Assembly (NCBI GenBank): GCA_965197825.1
Contig: CBDANW010000002.1
Span: forward strand, 1,054,001 to 1,118,000
Direction of reading: 5' to 3'
Length of the DNA: 64,000 bases
Source of the DNA: CBDANW01 sp965197825
GTDB lineage: Bacteria; Acidobacteriota; Vicinamibacteria; Marinacidobacterales; DATDRI01
The position numbers were made by a program, and so were the translations under genes. The first letter of the stretch is position 1, and every line of letters begins with the position of its first letter. Below are positions 15,750 through 24,266 of the stretch, in pieces. Below the pieces are notes generated by a model. It made no database searches and had not been told where the DNA came from. It saw only the letters and a program-made list of their open reading frames with translations.

Positions 15750-16799
15750 TTATTGCTTCTGGCGGGTTCCGAAAAGCGGAGAAGTATTATGGCGTCGTCG
15801 GTGGGCTTCGGTCTCGTAGACTTCTGGATTCACGCAGTTGGGAGCTTTTTCTCGCTTCAGCAAAGCCACCGCGTTCTCCGCACACTTGGTAGCCATCCGG
15901 TTTCGCGTATCGCGGCTGGCGCTGGCGATGTGGGGCACCACCACGACGTTGTCGAGCTCTGCGAGACCAGGTGCCATCTCCGGCTCGTTCTCGAAGACGT
16001 CGAGAGCCGCACCCGCGATCTGGTTCTTGCGCAGCGCCGCGACGAGAGCCTTTTCATCCACCACCGGACCCCGGGACGTATTGATAAGATAGGCGGTGGG
16101 TTTCATTTTTTCGAGGGATCCCGCATTGATCAGGTGGCGGGTACTCTCGTTCAAGAGCGTGTGTATCGTCACGAAGTCGCTCTGCGCCAGCAGGTCGACG
16201 AGCTCCGCGTATTCCACGCCTTCCGTCTTCGCAATCACGTCCTTCAACATGGGGTCGTGTACCAGCACGCGCATGTCGAAACCGCGCGCGCGACGACCCA
16301 CCGCCTGACCGACCCGACCAAAACCGACGATGCCCAGAATTTTCGGCGTTCCGTCCCCGCCACGGCTTACGTCTCCACCCAGAAATAGATTCGGTCCCCA
16401 CAAACGAAACCGGCCAGAACGCATGTAGTGGTCGGCGGGTACGATATTTCGCGCGACCGCCATCAAGAGCGCCCAGGCGAGGTCGGCGGTCGTATCGGTC
16501 AGCACGCCCGGGGTGTTGGTGATGGGAACACCCAGCTCGGTGGCGGCGGCCACGTCCACGTTGTTGAAGCCCACCGCATAGTTGGCGACACCCAAGAGGC
16601 GCGAGCCCGCCTCCAGTAATTCTCGATCCACGGACTCGGTGATCATGGCGACCAAAACATCCGCCGACTGGACCCCCTCGATAAGCGTCTCCCGGGGTAC
16701 ACCACTGTTTTCGGAATCGACGGCCAGCTGTACTTCGCCCGCCCGCTTCAGAATGTCGAAGCCGGCGTCAGGCATCCTACGAGTTAGAAAAATCTTCAC
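15750..16799 (-). CDS. D-isomer-specific 2-hydroxyacid dehydrogenase (glyoxylate/hydroxypyruvate reductase type)
   Basis: A 349-residue enzyme. N-terminal MKIFLTRRMPDAGFDIL and VANYAVGFNNVDVAAATELG mark the glyoxylate/hydroxypyruvate reductase group. The NAD(P) site is GIVGFGRVGQAVG. The catalytic Arg is in LINTSRGPVVDE, the Glu in DVFENEP and the His in VVVPHIASA. It reduces glyoxylate or hydroxypyruvate to glycolate or D-glycerate. Its start overlaps the aminotransferase stop by 23 nt, so the two are co-translated. Together they could link amino-group transfer to hydroxypyruvate/glyoxylate turnover, which is inference from context. Confidence 0.9.
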   Translation of the reverse strand: MKIFLTRRMPDAGFDILKRAGEVQLAVDSENSGVPRETLIEGVQSADVLVAMITESVDRELLEAGSRLLGVANYAVGFNNVDVAAATELGVPITNTPGVLTDTTADLAWALLMAVARNIVPADHYMRSGRFRLWGPNLFLGGDVSRGGDGTPKILGIVGFGRVGQAVGRRARGFDMRVLVHDPMLKDVIAKTEGVEYAELVDLLAQSDFVTIHTLLNESTRHLINAGSLEKMKPTAYLINTSRGPVVDEKALVAALRKNQIAGAALDVFENEPEMAPGLAELDNVVVVPHIASASRDTRNRMATKCAENAVALLKREKAPNCVNPEVYETEAHRRRHNTSPLFGTRQKQ

Positions 16800-18138
16800 G
16801 ACTCCAACCTACCGCCTCCCGATCTTTGGTGAAGGCGGTGAACCCGTCGCGATCCCCGACACCCTGACGAATACGGTCGACACCCCGCTTCAGGGTGTCC
16901 AGATCGGTGGCTATGGAGAATCGCACGAAGTGCTGGCCTTCGCTGCCAATAGCGCCGAAGCTACGGCGGTCCACGACCGCCACCCCGTGTTTGTAAATAA
17001 GAAAGCGCATCAAGAGCGTCGAGGGACTGGAACCGTGTTTCGCCTTGTCGGGAAGCTTTTCGAAAAAGTCGTGAATCCCCAGCTCACGACAGAGTCCATC
17101 CACACGAGGAAAGAGGTAAAAGGCTCCCAGCGGCTTGTTGCAGCGCACGCCGGGTATCTCGTTGAGCGCGGGAACCATGTAATTCCGACGCGCCTTGAAC
17201 TGAGACACCATGTGCTCCACCACCGCGTCGGTCTTCGGGCTCTCGAAGGCCTCCCGCGCGGCTTCTTGGACGAACGGAGGAACACAACTTACGATATTGA
17301 TGTTCAGCTGTTTGAAAATCTTCGCTTCTTCCACCGTTGGGAGCACGGCGAAACCCGTCCGCCACCCGGTCATCGCAAAGCTCTTGGAGTGACCGCTGGA
17401 AATGATAGTGAGCTCCTCCATTCCGGGCACCGACGCGATCGAGTAGTGCTGGAATCCGTCATAGGTAATCCGCTCGTAGATCTCGTCGGAGTAGACTCTG
17501 ATGTCGGGACGATCCCTCCGCTTGATGACGTCCGCGACTCCCGTGAGGACATCGCGCGAGAGCACACCCCCGGTGGGATTGGAAGGTGAGCACAATATGA
17601 TGAGCTTCGTCTTCGCGGTGATGAGAGCGTCGAGCTCGCCAGGATCGAAAGCGAAGTCGTTTTCCTGCCGAAGGTGCAGCGGCACCGGCTTGGCGCCAAG
17701 AAACGTCACCCACGATTCGTAGATTGGAAATCCGGGACTGGGGTAAATCACCTCGTCGCCCGGATTGACGTAGCAGAGCACCGAGTAACCAATGCCCGGC
17801 TTGGCCCCGGGCAGGGCGACGACCCGATCCGGATGGATATTCAGATCCCGGGTGCGCGAGACATAGGCGGCGACCGCCTCGCGATACGGGAGCACCCCCG
17901 CTGGATCGACGTAGTGGGTATTACCTTTGAGAATGTTGTCGATGGCCGTTTGGTTTACGTGCTCCGGACTGCTGAAATCGGGTTCGCCCAAGGTGAAACG
18001 GATGACGTCCACTCCGCGCTTCTCGGCGCGCGCGATGTCTTCACCTACTTTGAAGGCGTTCTCCGTTCCGAGCGCCCCCATGCGGTCCGCGATCAAACCC
18101 ACAGTCCGATCTCCCCCCTCCGCGCTCGAGGACATCAT
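16777..18138 (-). CDS. Class I/II PLP-dependent aminotransferase (aspartate/aromatic type)
   Basis: The protein has 453 residues from ATG 18138 (a second ATG is at 18135). Fold-type I landmarks: IRFTLGEPDFSSPEHV at the substrate-binding N-terminus, YPSPGFPIYES, IILCSPSNPTGG (Asn contacts PLP), VYSDEIYERITYDG (Asp/Tyr contacts), PLP-binding Lys in SGHSKSFAMTGWRTGF, and VRFSIATDL with the C-terminal Arg for the carboxylate. An in-frame extension to 18300 has no coding character. The most likely substrates are aspartate or alanine and a 2-oxoacid. The overlapping dehydrogenase suggests serine/glyoxylate-related use. Confidence 0.88.
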   Translation of the reverse strand: MMSSSAEGGDRTVGLIADRMGALGTENAFKVGEDIARAEKRGVDVIRFTLGEPDFSSPEHVNQTAIDNILKGNTHYVDPAGVLPYREAVAAYVSRTRDLNIHPDRVVALPGAKPGIGYSVLCYVNPGDEVIYPSPGFPIYESWVTFLGAKPVPLHLRQENDFAFDPGELDALITAKTKLIILCSPSNPTGGVLSRDVLTGVADVIKRRDRPDIRVYSDEIYERITYDGFQHYSIASVPGMEELTIISSGHSKSFAMTGWRTGFAVLPTVEEAKIFKQLNINIVSCVPPFVQEAAREAFESPKTDAVVEHMVSQFKARRNYMVPALNEIPGVRCNKPLGAFYLFPRVDGLCRELGIHDFFEKLPDKAKHGSSPSTLLMRFLIYKHGVAVVDRRSFGAIGSEGQHFVRFSIATDLDTLKRGVDRIRQGVGDRDGFTAFTKDREAVGWSREDFSNS

Positions 18139-18338
18139 AGTGCTACCAACCCACCGCGTAAAGGCAGGCTGGATGTGATCTACCAACGCACCGATCAGAA
18201 GCCTCTTGGTACTGCCGCCAACCCGGGGCCCCGAGCAAAAGCGGCTTGGGGAGCCAGCATGGCGCCAATGCGGCCGCCCCCAGGGCCTCGTGCGGGCCAC
18301 TCCTTCTCGTCTCTACCGCGCCAGAAAAGGCGCTGGCA

Positions 18339-18368
18339 TTGCGCTAGGAAAGACGCCGGTGTTATAAT
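18339..18368 (+). promoter_or_regulatory. Promoter of the EF-G2 gene
   Basis: TATAAT (18363-18368), a perfect -10, is preceded by TTGCGC (18339-18344) at 18 bp. The transcript would carry an approximately 150-nt GC-rich leader before ATG 18527. The rest of the 387-bp gap from 18139 shows no gene. Confidence 0.6.
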
Positions 18369-18526
18369 TCCCGCCGCTCGCTCGGGAGGGCTGCGACCAT
18401 GCTTCACACCCGGTCGCGATCCTTCTCGCTTGCGTTGGCAAGACCACCTGGGTCTGGGGTTTCAGATCCAACTCCCCGGTCCAAAACGGGGGCGGGGCTT
18501 CCCCTGATGGTGCAAACGGAGGGGCG

Positions 18527-20617
18527 ATGAAAACGTACGAAACCGCCAACATCAGGAATATCGCTATCGTCGGCCATGGGGGATCGGGAAAGACCTCCCT
18601 GGCCTCGGCCATGCTTTTCGATGCCGGTGCGGTCAACCGCCTCGGTAGGGTCGAGGAAGGCAACACCGTCACCGACTTCGACGAGGATGAGACGGAACGA
18701 CAGATCAGCCTTTCCACCGCCTTGGCCTACTGCGAATGGAACAAGACGAAAATCAACATCCTGGACACGCCCGGATACGGTAACTTCATCAACGAGGCGA
18801 GGGCGGCTCTTCACGTAGCCGACACGGCTCTGGTCACGGTGTGCGCGGTGGCCGGTGTCGAAGTTCAAACGGAAAAAGTCTGGGAGTTCGCCGAGGAGTT
18901 CGGCCTCGATCGGCTCATCGTCGTGAACCGCCTGGATCGGGATCGGGCCAGCTTCGAGAGAAGCGTCCAGTCCATCCGGGATTGCTTCGGCCGCACGGCC
19001 GTTCCGATCCAACTGCCCATCGGTGGGGAGAAAGACTTCCGGGGAGTCGTGGATCTCCTTCGCATGAAGGCCTTCGTTTGGAAGGGCGACGAAAAGGGCT
19101 CATACGACGAGCAGGATGTACCGGACGACCTCAAGGACGAGGCGGTCAAGGCCCGCAGCGCCCTGGTCGAAATGATTGCCGAAGGCGACGACGCCCTAAT
19201 GGAGAAGTTCTTCGAGGCGGGCGACCTCACCCAAGAAGAGCTCATGAATGGTTTGAAGAAGGGCCTCGCCGAAGAACGCATTTTTCCGATCTTGCCGGCT
19301 TCGGCAACGCACAACATCGGGATTCATACCTTGTTGGATCACCTAGCCGATTTGACTCCCTCTCCCGATGCGCGTGGCGAAGTGCGGGGCAAGGATCCGT
19401 CGAGCGGAGACGATGTGGTCCGAAAACCGTCTGCCGATGAACCCACGTCGGCATTTGTCTTTAAGACGATCGCCGACCCGTACGCGGGTCGCATTTCCTT
19501 GTTTCGTGTGATGACCGGCGTCCTCAAGTCGGACACGACCTATTTCAATTCCACCAGGGATACACAGGAACGCGTGGGTCCGCTGTCACTGTTGCAGGGT
19601 AAGCACACCGAGTCGGCCTCGGAGCTGAACGCCGGAGATCTGGGCGCAGTCACGAAGCTCAAAGAGACCCACACCGGAGATACGCTCTGCGACAAGTCGA
19701 GCCCAATTCTCTACGACACGCTCAAGTCACCTGACCCGGTCATCTCCTTCGCCATCGAGCCGAAGTCGCGAGGCGACGAGGAGAAAATCAGCCAGGCCCT
19801 GCAACGCTTGGTGGAAGAAGACCCGATTCTACGCTACGAGCGCGACTCGAGAACGGGCGAGTTGATTCTATCCGGAACCGGCCAGCTTCATATCGAAGTG
19901 GTCGTGGCTCGGCTAAAAAAGAAGTTCGGCGTCGAAGTGGAGCTCCATCCGCCGCGGGTCCCCTACCGGGAGACGATTACCGGTACCGCGGAAGCCCACG
20001 GCCGTCACAAAAAACAGACCGGCGGACACGGTCAATTCGCTGATTGTTGGGTACGCTTCGAATCGCTGCCCGGCGGCGCGGAGTTCGAGTTCGTTAACGA
20101 GATCTTCGGTGGGTCCATTCCCAAGCAGTATGTCCCAGCCGTGGAGAAGGGCATCCAGGAGGCCCGCGTCAAGGGCTATCTCGCGGGTTACCCGATGGTC
20201 GGCTTTCGCGCCACCGTTTACGATGGCAAGTACCACGCCGTCGATTCCTCCGAGCTCGCCTTCAAGATCGCCGGTTCGCTGGCCTTCAAGGAAGCGATGG
20301 AGACCTGTCGCCCGACGTTGTTGGAGCCGATCATGAACGTGAGCATCTCGGTTCCGGACGAGACGACCGGCGACGTGCTCGGCGATCTCAACTCACGCCG
20401 TGGACGCACCCAGGGAATGGAAAAGAAAGGCTCCCAAACCACGATCAAAGCCCAGGTCCCGATGGCAGAGATGCTTTCCTACGAGCCCACCCTCACCTCG
20501 ATGACCGGCGGGCGAGGCGCCTTCCATATGGACTTCGCCCACTACGACGAAGTGCCGACCCACCTTCGGCAAAAGATCATTCAGGCGATTAAGGAGAGAA
20601 AGGAGAAGGAAGAGTGA
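18527..20617 (+). CDS. fusA2: Elongation factor G paralogue (EF-G2 type)
   Basis: A 696-residue translational GTPase with all five EF-G domains. The P-loop is GHGGSGKT instead of the GHIDAGKT of true EF-G; G3 is ILDTPGYGNF (usually DTPGHVDF) and G4 is VVNRLDRD (usually NKMD). Domain IV keeps the EF-G architecture (GHGQFADCWVRFE, GYPMVGFRATVYDG). These deviations are typical of EF-G-like paralogues found beside a canonical fusA, which is present here at 37839-39917. Paralogues of this group may act in ribosome recycling or under stress; the specific role is not shown. It has its own promoter. Confidence 0.9.
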   Translation: MKTYETANIRNIAIVGHGGSGKTSLASAMLFDAGAVNRLGRVEEGNTVTDFDEDETERQISLSTALAYCEWNKTKINILDTPGYGNFINEARAALHVADTALVTVCAVAGVEVQTEKVWEFAEEFGLDRLIVVNRLDRDRASFERSVQSIRDCFGRTAVPIQLPIGGEKDFRGVVDLLRMKAFVWKGDEKGSYDEQDVPDDLKDEAVKARSALVEMIAEGDDALMEKFFEAGDLTQEELMNGLKKGLAEERIFPILPASATHNIGIHTLLDHLADLTPSPDARGEVRGKDPSSGDDVVRKPSADEPTSAFVFKTIADPYAGRISLFRVMTGVLKSDTTYFNSTRDTQERVGPLSLLQGKHTESASELNAGDLGAVTKLKETHTGDTLCDKSSPILYDTLKSPDPVISFAIEPKSRGDEEKISQALQRLVEEDPILRYERDSRTGELILSGTGQLHIEVVVARLKKKFGVEVELHPPRVPYRETITGTAEAHGRHKKQTGGHGQFADCWVRFESLPGGAEFEFVNEIFGGSIPKQYVPAVEKGIQEARVKGYLAGYPMVGFRATVYDGKYHAVDSSELAFKIAGSLAFKEAMETCRPTLLEPIMNVSISVPDETTGDVLGDLNSRRGRTQGMEKKGSQTTIKAQVPMAEMLSYEPTLTSMTGGRGAFHMDFAHYDEVPTHLRQKIIQAIKERKEKEE

Positions 20618-20658
20618 CGTCTGACGACGTTGATTAGTGGATCCCGTTTATGACGGCC
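20618..20658 (+). repeat. 42-bp intergenic repeat (locus E)
   Basis: A plus-orientation copy starts CGTCTGACGACGTTGATTAG and ends TTTATGACGGCC, beginning right after the EF-G2 stop. It is the closest match to the middle copy of locus C read in reverse. It separates the convergent EF-G2 and rplQ genes. Confidence 0.7.
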
Positions 20659-20738
20659 GAGTGAGGGGAGATAAACAGTTCTCCAGCTATGACTTAGTCA
20701 GCAGCTGATGCGGGTTCTTGGACCTGCGAGGGGGGGCA

Positions 20739-21356
20739 CTAGCCTTTCTTCTTCTTGCGGCCGCCCGACTTCTTCGTCGTCTTCTTCTTCTTGCCGGTCT
20801 TGCTGGTCTGGGCGGTCTTTTTCTCGGCGTTCTTGGCGGCGCTCTTACTGGCACCCTTCGTCTTCTCGGCGGAGGCCTCGGCGGCTTCCTCGTCGTCGAC
20901 TACTTCGAGTTCGGCTTCGGATTTCTCAGGGGGCTTCGTCTTAGCTTCCGCCTTTGCCTTCTTCGAGCCCCTGGCCGGCGCTTCCTTCGTGGGCGTGAAG
21001 GCGAAATCGACCAGCTCGATGAAGGCCATCTCCGCGCCGTCTCCCTTGCGGCGACCGAGCTTCAAGATACGCGTGTAGCCGCCCGGGCGGTCGGCAAACC
21101 GCGCCGATAAATCCCGAAAGAGCTTTGCAACGGCCTCCTGATGGACCATTACTTGAAGCGCTCGCCGGCGGGCATGTAGTGAATCTTTCTTGCTGAGCGT
21201 AATCAGCTTTTCCGCGAACGGCCGGAGCTCCTTGGCCTTGGCCAAGGTCGTGCGGATGCGCTCGTGAATGAAGAGCGATGCCGCCAGATTGCGCAGCAGG
21301 CTCATCCGGTGCTGCGTCGTGCGGCCGAGTTTGCGGTGGGCTACCCGGTGTCTCAT
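20739..21356 (-). CDS. rplQ: Ribosomal protein L17 with long basic C-terminal tail
   Basis: A 205-residue protein. The L17 core (about 1-120; MRHRVAHRKLGRTTQHR, LAASLFIHERIRTTLAKAKE, GGYTRILKLGRRKGDGAEMA) is canonical. Residues about 125-205 are an extra Lys/Ala/Glu-rich low-complexity tail ending KKSGGRKKKKG. Most L17 proteins stop at 116-130 residues. It is the last gene of the alpha operon. The tail is probably disordered and may contact rRNA. Confidence 0.96.
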   Translation of the reverse strand: MRHRVAHRKLGRTTQHRMSLLRNLAASLFIHERIRTTLAKAKELRPFAEKLITLSKKDSLHARRRALQVMVHQEAVAKLFRDLSARFADRPGGYTRILKLGRRKGDGAEMAFIELVDFAFTPTKEAPARGSKKAKAEAKTKPPEKSEAELEVVDDEEAAEASAEKTKGASKSAAKNAEKKTAQTSKTGKKKKTTKKSGGRKKKKG

Positions 21357-21360
21357 CGAA

Positions 21361-22317
21361 TCATTCCACTCTCATTCCCAGCGAAAGCCCCATCGTAGTG
21401 AGGATCTCCTTGATCTCGTTGAGTGATTTGCGTCCGAAGTTCTTGGTCTTGAGCATTTCCCCTTCGCTCTTCTGCACGAGCTCCGCGATGGTCTGGATGT
21501 TGGCGTTCTTCAAGCAGTTATAGGATCGAACGGAAAGCTCTAGCTCGTCGACACTGCGGTTGAGGTTCTCGTTCAGCGACTCGCGCTCACGGTCGACCAT
21601 CACCTCGTCGACCGTAATCTCCTCCTCGAAGTTCACGAAAATCGTCAGGTGATCCTTGAGCAGTTTGGCCGCCAAGCCCACCGCCTCCGCCGGGGAGACG
21701 CAACCATTCGTCCACACGTCGAGCGTCAACTTGTCATAGTCCGTGGCTTGGCCGACGCGGGCCGCCTCTACGATGTAGTTCACTTTTTTGACCGGCGAAT
21801 GGACCGAGTCGAGCGGGATGTAACCAATCGAGAGATCCTCGTCGAAATTCTTGTCCGCGGGGACGTAGCCGCGCCCGTTCTTCAAGCGCATCTCGATGTT
21901 GAGCTGAGCTCCGGGAGCGAGGTTAGCGATCGGGACTTCGGGGTCCAGGATCTCCACCTCGGAGTCCACCTCGATGTCCTTCGCCTTCACCTCACCATCC
22001 CCCGAGGCTTTGAGGTAAACGGTCTTGGCACCAGACGTGTGCAACTTGAAAGGCACTTGCTTCAGGTTCAAGACGATTCCCGTCGTATCTTCCAGGGCAC
22101 CCGGAATCGGCGAAAACTCATGGAGCACACCGTCGACCTTGACCGCGGTGATAGCAGCCCCTTCGATCGACGACAGCAAAACGCGGCGGAGAGCGTTGCC
22201 AATCGTCGTTCCGAATCCCCTTTCGAACGGCTGGGTGTAGAAACGACCGTAACGATCCGTTGATAGCTCGCGATCCAATTCAAGCCGCTTTGGCTTCTGA
22301 AATCCCTTCCACAGCAT
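21361..22317 (-). CDS. rpoA: RNA polymerase alpha subunit
   Basis: A 318-residue subunit. The N-terminal dimerisation domain (GFGTTIGNALRRVLLSSIEG) is followed by the insert domain and a C-terminal domain with paired HhH-like helices (ELELSVRSYNCLKNANIQTI, KTKNFGRKSLNEIKEIL) that contact UP elements and activators. The length is typical. It lies 4 nt before rplQ and 24 nt after rpsD. Confidence 0.98.
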   Translation of the reverse strand: MLWKGFQKPKRLELDRELSTDRYGRFYTQPFERGFGTTIGNALRRVLLSSIEGAAITAVKVDGVLHEFSPIPGALEDTTGIVLNLKQVPFKLHTSGAKTVYLKASGDGEVKAKDIEVDSEVEILDPEVPIANLAPGAQLNIEMRLKNGRGYVPADKNFDEDLSIGYIPLDSVHSPVKKVNYIVEAARVGQATDYDKLTLDVWTNGCVSPAEAVGLAAKLLKDHLTIFVNFEEEITVDEVMVDRERESLNENLNRSVDELELSVRSYNCLKNANIQTIAELVQKSEGEMLKTKNFGRKSLNEIKEILTTMGLSLGMRVE

Positions 22318-22341
22318 TTTATGAAAACCCTCCTACTTGAA

Positions 22342-22971
22342 CTACTTCGAGTAAAGCTCCACGACCAATTGCTCTTGCACTGGGAGGCTGACGTCCTCAC
22401 GAGTGGGGAGCGAGATCACCTTCGCGGAAGTCTGATCTGCTCCCAACTCCAGCCAGGTTGGCGCACCGCGGCTCTTCGCAGCTTCCATGGACTGCTGGAA
22501 GAACGTGTTTTTAGTGTACTTGGGACTGACCGACAAGACTTCTCCCGCCCGCAAGATGTACGAGGGGATGTTGACGCGACGGTCTCCGATGCGCACGTGA
22601 CCATGACGGACCACCATCCTCGCTTGGGCTCGGGAACTGGCAAACCCCAATCGATAGACTGCGTTGTCGAGTCGCCGTTCGAGTAGCTGCAAGAGGACTT
22701 CGCCGGTGATTCCTCGCTGACGCTCCGCGCGCTCGAAGTAATTGCGAAACTGCTTCTCAAGCAGGCCGAAGAACCTCTTGACCTTCTGCTTTTCTCGAAG
22801 CTGCAACCCGTAACCCTGGATTCTCGCCCGTCGGCTCTTTCCATGCTGGCCGGGTGCGAAGCTACGCTTCTCGATGGCACACTTCTCGGTAAAACAACGC
22901 TCACCCTTGAGGAAGAGCTTCATCCCTTCCCGCCGACATAATCTGCAAACCGGGCCTCGATACCTTGCCAA
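22342..22971 (-). CDS. rpsD: Ribosomal protein S4 (zinc-binding form)
   Basis: A 209-residue primary 16S-binding protein of the small subunit. The N-terminal CRLCRREGMKLFLKGERC and nearby TEKC provide the four-Cys zinc site of C+ S4. An S4 RNA-binding domain follows (RLDNAVYRLGFASSRAQARM, VRHGHVRIGDRRVNIPSY). It is preceded by an unusually long 128-nt GC-rich spacer after rpsK. Confidence 0.98.
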   Translation of the reverse strand: MARYRGPVCRLCRREGMKLFLKGERCFTEKCAIEKRSFAPGQHGKSRRARIQGYGLQLREKQKVKRFFGLLEKQFRNYFERAERQRGITGEVLLQLLERRLDNAVYRLGFASSRAQARMVVRHGHVRIGDRRVNIPSYILRAGEVLSVSPKYTKNTFFQQSMEAAKSRGAPTWLELGADQTSAKVISLPTREDVSLPVQEQLVVELYSK

Positions 22972-23099
22972 CTGACTACCTCCGTGTCATATGGTGCATC
23001 AGTGCCGCGGGGCCCCACCCCCACGGCCTACGCCTTCGTCGGCGCACTCGCGCCGGGCTCGCTCCGCTCGCGCAGGCTAGCTCGTTCTGCATCAGCCTG
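22972..23099 (-). promoter_or_regulatory. Structured GC-rich spacer between rpsK and rpsD
   Basis: Within a tightly packed operon this 128-nt gap contains GGCGC/GCGCC with a 4-nt loop (23041-23054), a GGGGCCCC palindrome (23009-23016), and a TGCATCAG direct repeat at both ends. It could be an RNA structure controlling rpsD, since S4 is an autoregulator in E. coli. Function is inference. Confidence 0.35.
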
Positions 23100-23519
23100 C
23101 TAGACCCTGCGTCTCTTGGGAGGGCGGCACCCATTGTGCGGTATCGGCGTCACGTCCCGAATCGAACGCACTTCGATACCTGCCGCCTGGAGCGCGCGTA
23201 TCGCGGACTCACGCCCCGAACCAGGTCCCTTGACCCGAACGTCCAGCTGCTTGCATCCCATCGAGCGCACCGCATTGGCCGCCGACTGAGCCGCCTGCTG
23301 CGCGGCGAAGGGAGTGCCCTTTCGGGACCCCTTGAATCCCAGCGAGCCGGCGCTCGACCAGCAAACGAGATTCCCTTCCTGGTCGGTGATCGACACCAGC
23401 GTGTTGTTGAAGCTGGCGCGAATATAGGCAATACCGTGATAAAGCGTCTTCTTTTCCTTCTTCTTGGCGGCTTTGCGCTTGGGTTTCTTGTCCGAAGTTG
23501 CTTCCTTCTTCTTAGCCAT
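23100..23519 (-). CDS. rpsK: Ribosomal protein S11
   Basis: A 139-residue platform protein of the small subunit. The core from about residue 25 (YHGIAYIRASFNNTLVSITD, GSRKGTPFAAQQAAQSAA, VRSIRDVTPIPHNGCRPPKR) is canonical. The first 24 residues are Lys/Ala-rich (KKPKRKAAKKKEKK), longer than usual. It starts 7 nt after rpsM. Confidence 0.98.
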   Translation of the reverse strand: MAKKKEATSDKKPKRKAAKKKEKKTLYHGIAYIRASFNNTLVSITDQEGNLVCWSSAGSLGFKGSRKGTPFAAQQAAQSAANAVRSMGCKQLDVRVKGPGSGRESAIRALQAAGIEVRSIRDVTPIPHNGCRPPKRRRV

Positions 23520-23526
23520 CCAGAAA

Positions 23527-23898
23527 CTACCTTGCCCTTCTAGTCATAATACCCTTGCGGGGTCCTCTTCGAGTCCGCGCGTTGGTGTGGGTCCGCTGCC
23601 CCCGGACGGGAAGGCTTCGACGATGGCGAAACCCCCGGTAGGAGCCGATGTCCATGAGCCGCTTGATGTTCATGGAGATCTCCTTGCGCAGATCTCCTTC
23701 CACTCCCCCCACGGCGTCAATCACCTTGCTGATGCGACTCACTTCTTCTTCGGATAGATCCTGCACCTTGACCCCGAGTGCGATCCCTGCCTCTCCGAGA
23801 ATGCGCTTCGATCGAGTCGGGCCAATACCGTAGATATGCTGCAACCCGATTTCGATCCGCTTGGTACGGGGTAAATCCACTCCCGCGATTCGTGCCAC
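23527..23898 (-). CDS. rpsM: Ribosomal protein S13
   Basis: A 123-residue head protein that contacts the P-site tRNA and intersubunit bridge B1. The start MARIAGVDLPRTKRIEIGLQ, the helix-two-turn-helix region (YGIGPTRSKRILGEAGI) and the basic C-terminus RTHTNARTRRGPRKG are all intact. It lies 9 nt after rpmJ. Confidence 0.98.
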   Translation of the reverse strand: MARIAGVDLPRTKRIEIGLQHIYGIGPTRSKRILGEAGIALGVKVQDLSEEEVSRISKVIDAVGGVEGDLRKEISMNIKRLMDIGSYRGFRHRRSLPVRGQRTHTNARTRRGPRKGIMTRRAR

Positions 23899-23907
23899 GA
23901 GTTTCTC

Positions 23908-24021
23908 CTATCCTTGACGCTGTTTATGTTTCGGATTCGTGCAGACAACCATCACCACGCGTTGGCGGCGAACGATCCTGCACTTCGCGCACATTCGCTT
24001 GACCGAAGAACGAACTTTCAT
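23908..24021 (-). CDS. rpmJ: Ribosomal protein L36
   Basis: A 37-residue protein (MKVRSSVKRMCAKCRIVRRQ ... CTNPKHKQRQG), below the size of most gene calls. The zinc ligands Cys11, Cys14, Cys27 and His32 are all present, so it is the C+ form. It sits between infA and rpsM in the canonical place. Confidence 0.96.
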   Translation of the reverse strand: MKVRSSVKRMCAKCRIVRRQRVVMVVCTNPKHKQRQG

Positions 24022-24038
24022 AGCCTTTCCATCCTATT

Positions 24039-24266
24039 CTACTTGTACCGATAAACGATTCTGCCCCGGGTCGGATCGTACGGAGAAAGCTCGACCAGCA
24101 CTTTGTCCCCAGGCAGAATACGAATGAAGTGCCTTCTCATCTTGCCCGATACATGAGCCAGGACCCGGTGCTTGTTCTCTAGCTCCACCCGAAACATGGC
24201 ATTCGGCAAAGGCTCCAAGACCGTCGCCGTGACCTCGATCGCATCCTCTTTAGGCACCGTTACCAC
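24039..24266 (-). CDS. infA: Translation initiation factor IF-1
   Basis: A 75-residue S1-type OB-fold protein (IEVTATVLEPLPNAMFRVEL, HVSGKMRRHFIRILPGDKV, PYDPTRGRIVYRYK) that occupies the ribosomal A site during initiation. Its start overlaps the map stop by 17 nt, implying coupled translation. Confidence 0.97.
   Translation of the reverse strand: MVTVPKEDAIEVTATVLEPLPNAMFRVELENKHRVLAHVSGKMRRHFIRILPGDKVLVELSPYDPTRGRIVYRYK

Noticed and set aside
18375..18526. EF-G2 leader considered as a riboswitch
   Set aside because: No known riboswitch core or convincing closing stem could be traced by eye.
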